A DNA stretch of 64,000 nt from CAWCTD01 sp963798455 (GTDB taxonomy: Bacteria > Acidobacteriota > Terriglobia > Bryobacterales > Bryobacteraceae), in NCBI GenBank assembly GCA_963798455.1, contig CAWCTD010000003.1:3410001-3474000 (forward strand). Direction: 5' to 3'. The stretch's first letter is position 1; every line of letters starts with the position of its first letter. The position numbers were made by a program, and so were the translations under genes. The notes beneath the pieces are model-generated. The model saw nothing but the letters and a program-made list of their open reading frames with translations, ran no database searches and was not told the DNA's origin. Positions 61,919-64,000 of this stretch are shown piece by piece.

Positions 61919-63451
61919 TTGATAGAGATTTCACCCGCCCCTCGAAGACAGGATTGTCTTATCCAATTGAACCCGCGCGACAACGTGGCCGTGGCGCGCG
62001 TGTCTCTTACACTTGGGCGGGCCGTGAGCGTGGCGGGCGCCGAGATCGTGCTGCGCGACCCTGTTCCCGCGGGGCACAAAGTAGCCATTCACGCGCTGGA
62101 TTCCGGGGCGGTGGTCTTGCGCTATGGTCAAGCGATCGGGCGGGCGGGACGGCGCATCGAACCCGGCGAGCACGTCCACGTGCACAATCTTCTCTTCGAG
62201 GAGCCCAACCCCCGATACGAGTTCCCGGAACAGGTCATCCAGCCCAGGCCGGCGCCGGACGACGCCCCAGTGTTCCTGGGCTATCCGAGAGCGGACGGCC
62301 GGACCGGCACGCGGAACTACATGGCGGTGGTGGCCGCCAGCAATTGCGCCGCGCACGTGGCGGAGTTGGTGGCGCGCAACTGGGAGACGAGGCCGTTGCC
62401 TCCCGGCGTGGACGGAGTCGTGGCGTTCCCGCACGATCACGGCTGTGGAGGCGTAGTCGGCCGGGACAAGGAGTTGCTGCAGCGGACGATCGCCGGGGTG
62501 CTGGACCACCCCAACGTCTTCGCCGCCCTCCTGATCGGCCTGGGATGCGAAGTCAACCAGATCGACTACTACCTTGCCGGGAACACAGCCGGCGGCGGGC
62601 GCCTGGTGGGGCTGACGCTTCAGTCCAGCGGCGGAACCAGCGCCACAGTCGAGGAAGCAAACCGCCACATCACCCGCTGGATCGACCAGGCCGCCGCCCA
62701 GAAACGCAGTGAGTCCCCGGCTTCGAGAATCGTGCTGGGCTTGAACTGCGGGGGGTCCGATTCCTTCTCGGGCATCACGGCCAACCCGGCGCTGGGGATT
62801 TGTTCGGACCTTCTGACTAGCGCGGGCGGAACGGCCGTGCTGGCCGAGACGCCGGAGATCTTCGGCGCGGAGCACCTGCTGGTGACGAGAGCCGCCAGCC
62901 GCGGCGTGGCGGAAAAGCTGCTGGGCTTCATCGAAGGGTACAAGAAGTACGTCGGGCTGTTTGGCGCGACGCTCGACGACAACCCGGCCGCTGGAAACAA
63001 GGACGGCGGTCTTACCAACATCCTGGAGAAGTCACTCGGAGCGGTGGCCAAGGGCGGCGGCTCGCCCCTGATGGATGCCATCGATTACTCCGAGCGCATC
63101 CGGTCGCGGGGCCTGGTCTTCATGAACACCCCCGGCTACGATCCGCCTTCCCTGGCGGGCCTGGCGGCGGGCGGCGTGAACGTCATCGCGTTCACCACGG
63201 GACGCGGCAGCGCCATCGGTTTTCCCACCATCCCGGTCATCAAGATCGCGAGCAACAGCGATACTTTCCGCCGCATGAGGGAGAACATGGATATCAACGC
63301 CGGCGCGATTGCGGACGGCCGGCGTTCGCTGGACGAGGCCGGACGGGAGATCTTCGATGCCGTCCTGCGAGTCGCATCCGGGGAAAAGACGGCGAGCGAG
63401 CGGCTGGGGCACAGGGAATTCGTGCCCTGGCGGGTCGGACCCGTGCTCTGA
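61919..63451 (+). CDS. UxaA-family altronate/galactarate-type dehydratase
   Basis: A 510-residue sugar-acid dehydratase. An N-terminal SAF domain (residues 10-85) is followed by the UxaA/GarD catalytic domain: YPRADGRTGTRNYMAVV, FPHDHGCGG, GLGCEVNQID, LNCGGSDSFSGITANPALG and FTTGRGSAIGFPTIPVIKI. The start is TTG 61919, preceded by AGGTAGGAAG. UxaA makes 2-keto-3-deoxygluconate from altronate in uronate breakdown; GarD acts on galactarate. It joins the two enolase-type dehydratases in sugar acid use. Confidence 0.87.
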   Translation: MIEISPAPRRQDCLIQLNPRDNVAVARVSLTLGRAVSVAGAEIVLRDPVPAGHKVAIHALDSGAVVLRYGQAIGRAGRRIEPGEHVHVHNLLFEEPNPRYEFPEQVIQPRPAPDDAPVFLGYPRADGRTGTRNYMAVVAASNCAAHVAELVARNWETRPLPPGVDGVVAFPHDHGCGGVVGRDKELLQRTIAGVLDHPNVFAALLIGLGCEVNQIDYYLAGNTAGGGRLVGLTLQSSGGTSATVEEANRHITRWIDQAAAQKRSESPASRIVLGLNCGGSDSFSGITANPALGICSDLLTSAGGTAVLAETPEIFGAEHLLVTRAASRGVAEKLLGFIEGYKKYVGLFGATLDDNPAAGNKDGGLTNILEKSLGAVAKGGGSPLMDAIDYSERIRSRGLVFMNTPGYDPPSLAGLAAGGVNVIAFTTGRGSAIGFPTIPVIKIASNSDTFRRMRENMDINAGAIADGRRSLDEAGREIFDAVLRVASGEKTASERLGHREFVPWRVGPVL

Positions 63452-63501
63452 GGGGTGCGCCCACCGGGGGGTCTCGGGGGCCGGCATTCATTGACGGCTT
63501 C

Positions 63502-64000
63502 TCAGGGCTGCGGTTCGGCGTCGCTGCCCGGCGGGAGGGTGGTCAGGGTCAGGAGCGAACGGGCCGGCGCGTCAAATTGCAGCGCGCCGTTCCGCGGGCG
63601 CATGCCGGGCAGTTCTTTGAAGTTCTCGTTCTCGCTGGTGCGCACGGCGCGGAATTTCACGCGCGGCAAACCCTCGAGCGTGATCCGGCGGGCCGCCCCA
63701 GTGTTGGCCACGTGCAGCGTGTAGACGCGGCGGTCCCGCGGCCCTTGCGCAAAGGCGGTCACCAGAACGTTCGGGTTGTCGGATGAAGTGGCCAGGGCGT
63801 CGGAGTTCCGCGGCGTCAGATCCGTGAAATGTTTCACGAACCAGAAGCGGGACGTCGGGACCAGGTCTACCCTTCCGTCCTCGCGCCTGCTGGTGCGGAC
63901 GAGGCCGTAGTCGGCGGTGAACTCCCACTGCTGGGTCCCTTGCGGACGGGCGTAGAGCAGAAGTTCCTGGTACATGCGGACTTCCTGGACCCCGTAGTCG
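63502..64000 (-). CDS. C-terminal part of a secreted glycoside hydrolase (5' beyond the window)
   Basis: The frame is open to the window edge (DYGVQEVRMYQELLLY...). The visible 165 residues look like the end of a TIM barrel (YQELLLYARPQGTQQWEFTADYGLV) followed by a beta-sandwich (VLVTAFAQGPRDRRVYTLHVANTGAARRITLEGL...LTLTTLPPG) as in GH30/GH79-type enzymes. The ATG at 63975 is internal. The family is tentative because the catalytic residues lie outside. Confidence 0.6.
   Translation of the reverse strand, partial: DYGVQEVRMYQELLLYARPQGTQQWEFTADYGLVRTSRREDGRVDLVPTSRFWFVKHFTDLTPRNSDALATSSDNPNVLVTAFAQGPRDRRVYTLHVANTGAARRITLEGLPRVKFRAVRTSENENFKELPGMRPRNGALQFDAPARSLLTLTTLPPGSDAEPQP

Noticed and set aside
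1..64000. CRISPR array, tRNA or rRNA genes
   Set aside because: No regularly spaced short repeats, no cloverleaf-like segments with CCA ends and no rRNA core motifs were found by reading both strands.

Overview
The window is GC-rich, densely packed bacterial DNA. Several gene sets point to an Acidobacteriota genome of the Solibacter/Bryobacter type: a DUF1549/DUF1553 + DUF1501 + pre-peptidase trio, Tat-exported sulfatases, a homodimeric AceE, a DUF1844 protein and several GT-C membrane enzymes. This placement is inferred from gene content, not from a marker gene. No rRNA, tRNA or CRISPR array was seen, and no stretch above 300 bp lacks a gene.

Layout. (1) 1-4.6 kb: an electron-bifurcating HdrA-MvhDGA module with a group 3c-like [NiFe] hydrogenase; HdrA is cut by the window edge. 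(2) 4.6-11.1 kb: a PLP enzyme, an M48 protease, a MauE/DoxX-thioredoxin protein, HemL, a geranylgeranyl-reductase-like flavoprotein and small proteins, with a perfect 30-bp inverted repeat upstream of hemL. (3) 11.3-23.3 kb: thirteen minus-strand genes forming an unusual biosynthetic cluster. It has a WecE-type sugar aminotransferase, a WecD-like acyltransferase, two KAS III-like synthases, two acyl carrier proteins, two FabG-like SDRs, a DltA-like adenylation enzyme, a second GNAT, a methyltransferase, a GT2 and a GT-C glycosyltransferase. (4) 23.4-30.1 kb: GT-C protein, HtrA, CoaE, FolD, an APC permease and Pcm. (5) 30.1-45.9 kb: a polysaccharide-breakdown island with two Tat-tagged enolase-superfamily dehydratases, a DUF5060/DUF4038 glycosidase, the DUF1549/DUF1501/pre-peptidase trio and four sulfatases. 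(6) 45.9-64 kb: a PIN/AbrB toxin-antitoxin pair, AceE, an IS701-type element, two zinc ribbons, FabD, DUF1080, Fba, RibF, an MBL hydrolase, DUF1844, an ECF sigma factor with two envelope proteins, a ClpB-like ATPase, a lipoprotein, a GT-C enzyme, UxaA and the end of a glycoside hydrolase.

The most interesting system is region 3. Its genes look able to make a nucleotide-linked 4-amino-4,6-dideoxyhexose, build a short (hydroxy)acyl chain and activate an amino acid on dedicated carrier proteins, attach these to the sugar amine, and move the sugar to a polyprenyl lipid or surface glycan.

Reading caveat. Many genes carry one-base indels while both flanking frames stay perfectly conserved: hdrA, mvhG, mvhA, the second KAS III, one sulfatase, the last GT-C gene, and about twenty sites in 33.8-36.2 kb. 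Nearly all are single-base insertions, so I treat them as probable sequence errors rather than decay. They are listed so that gene ends are not misread.
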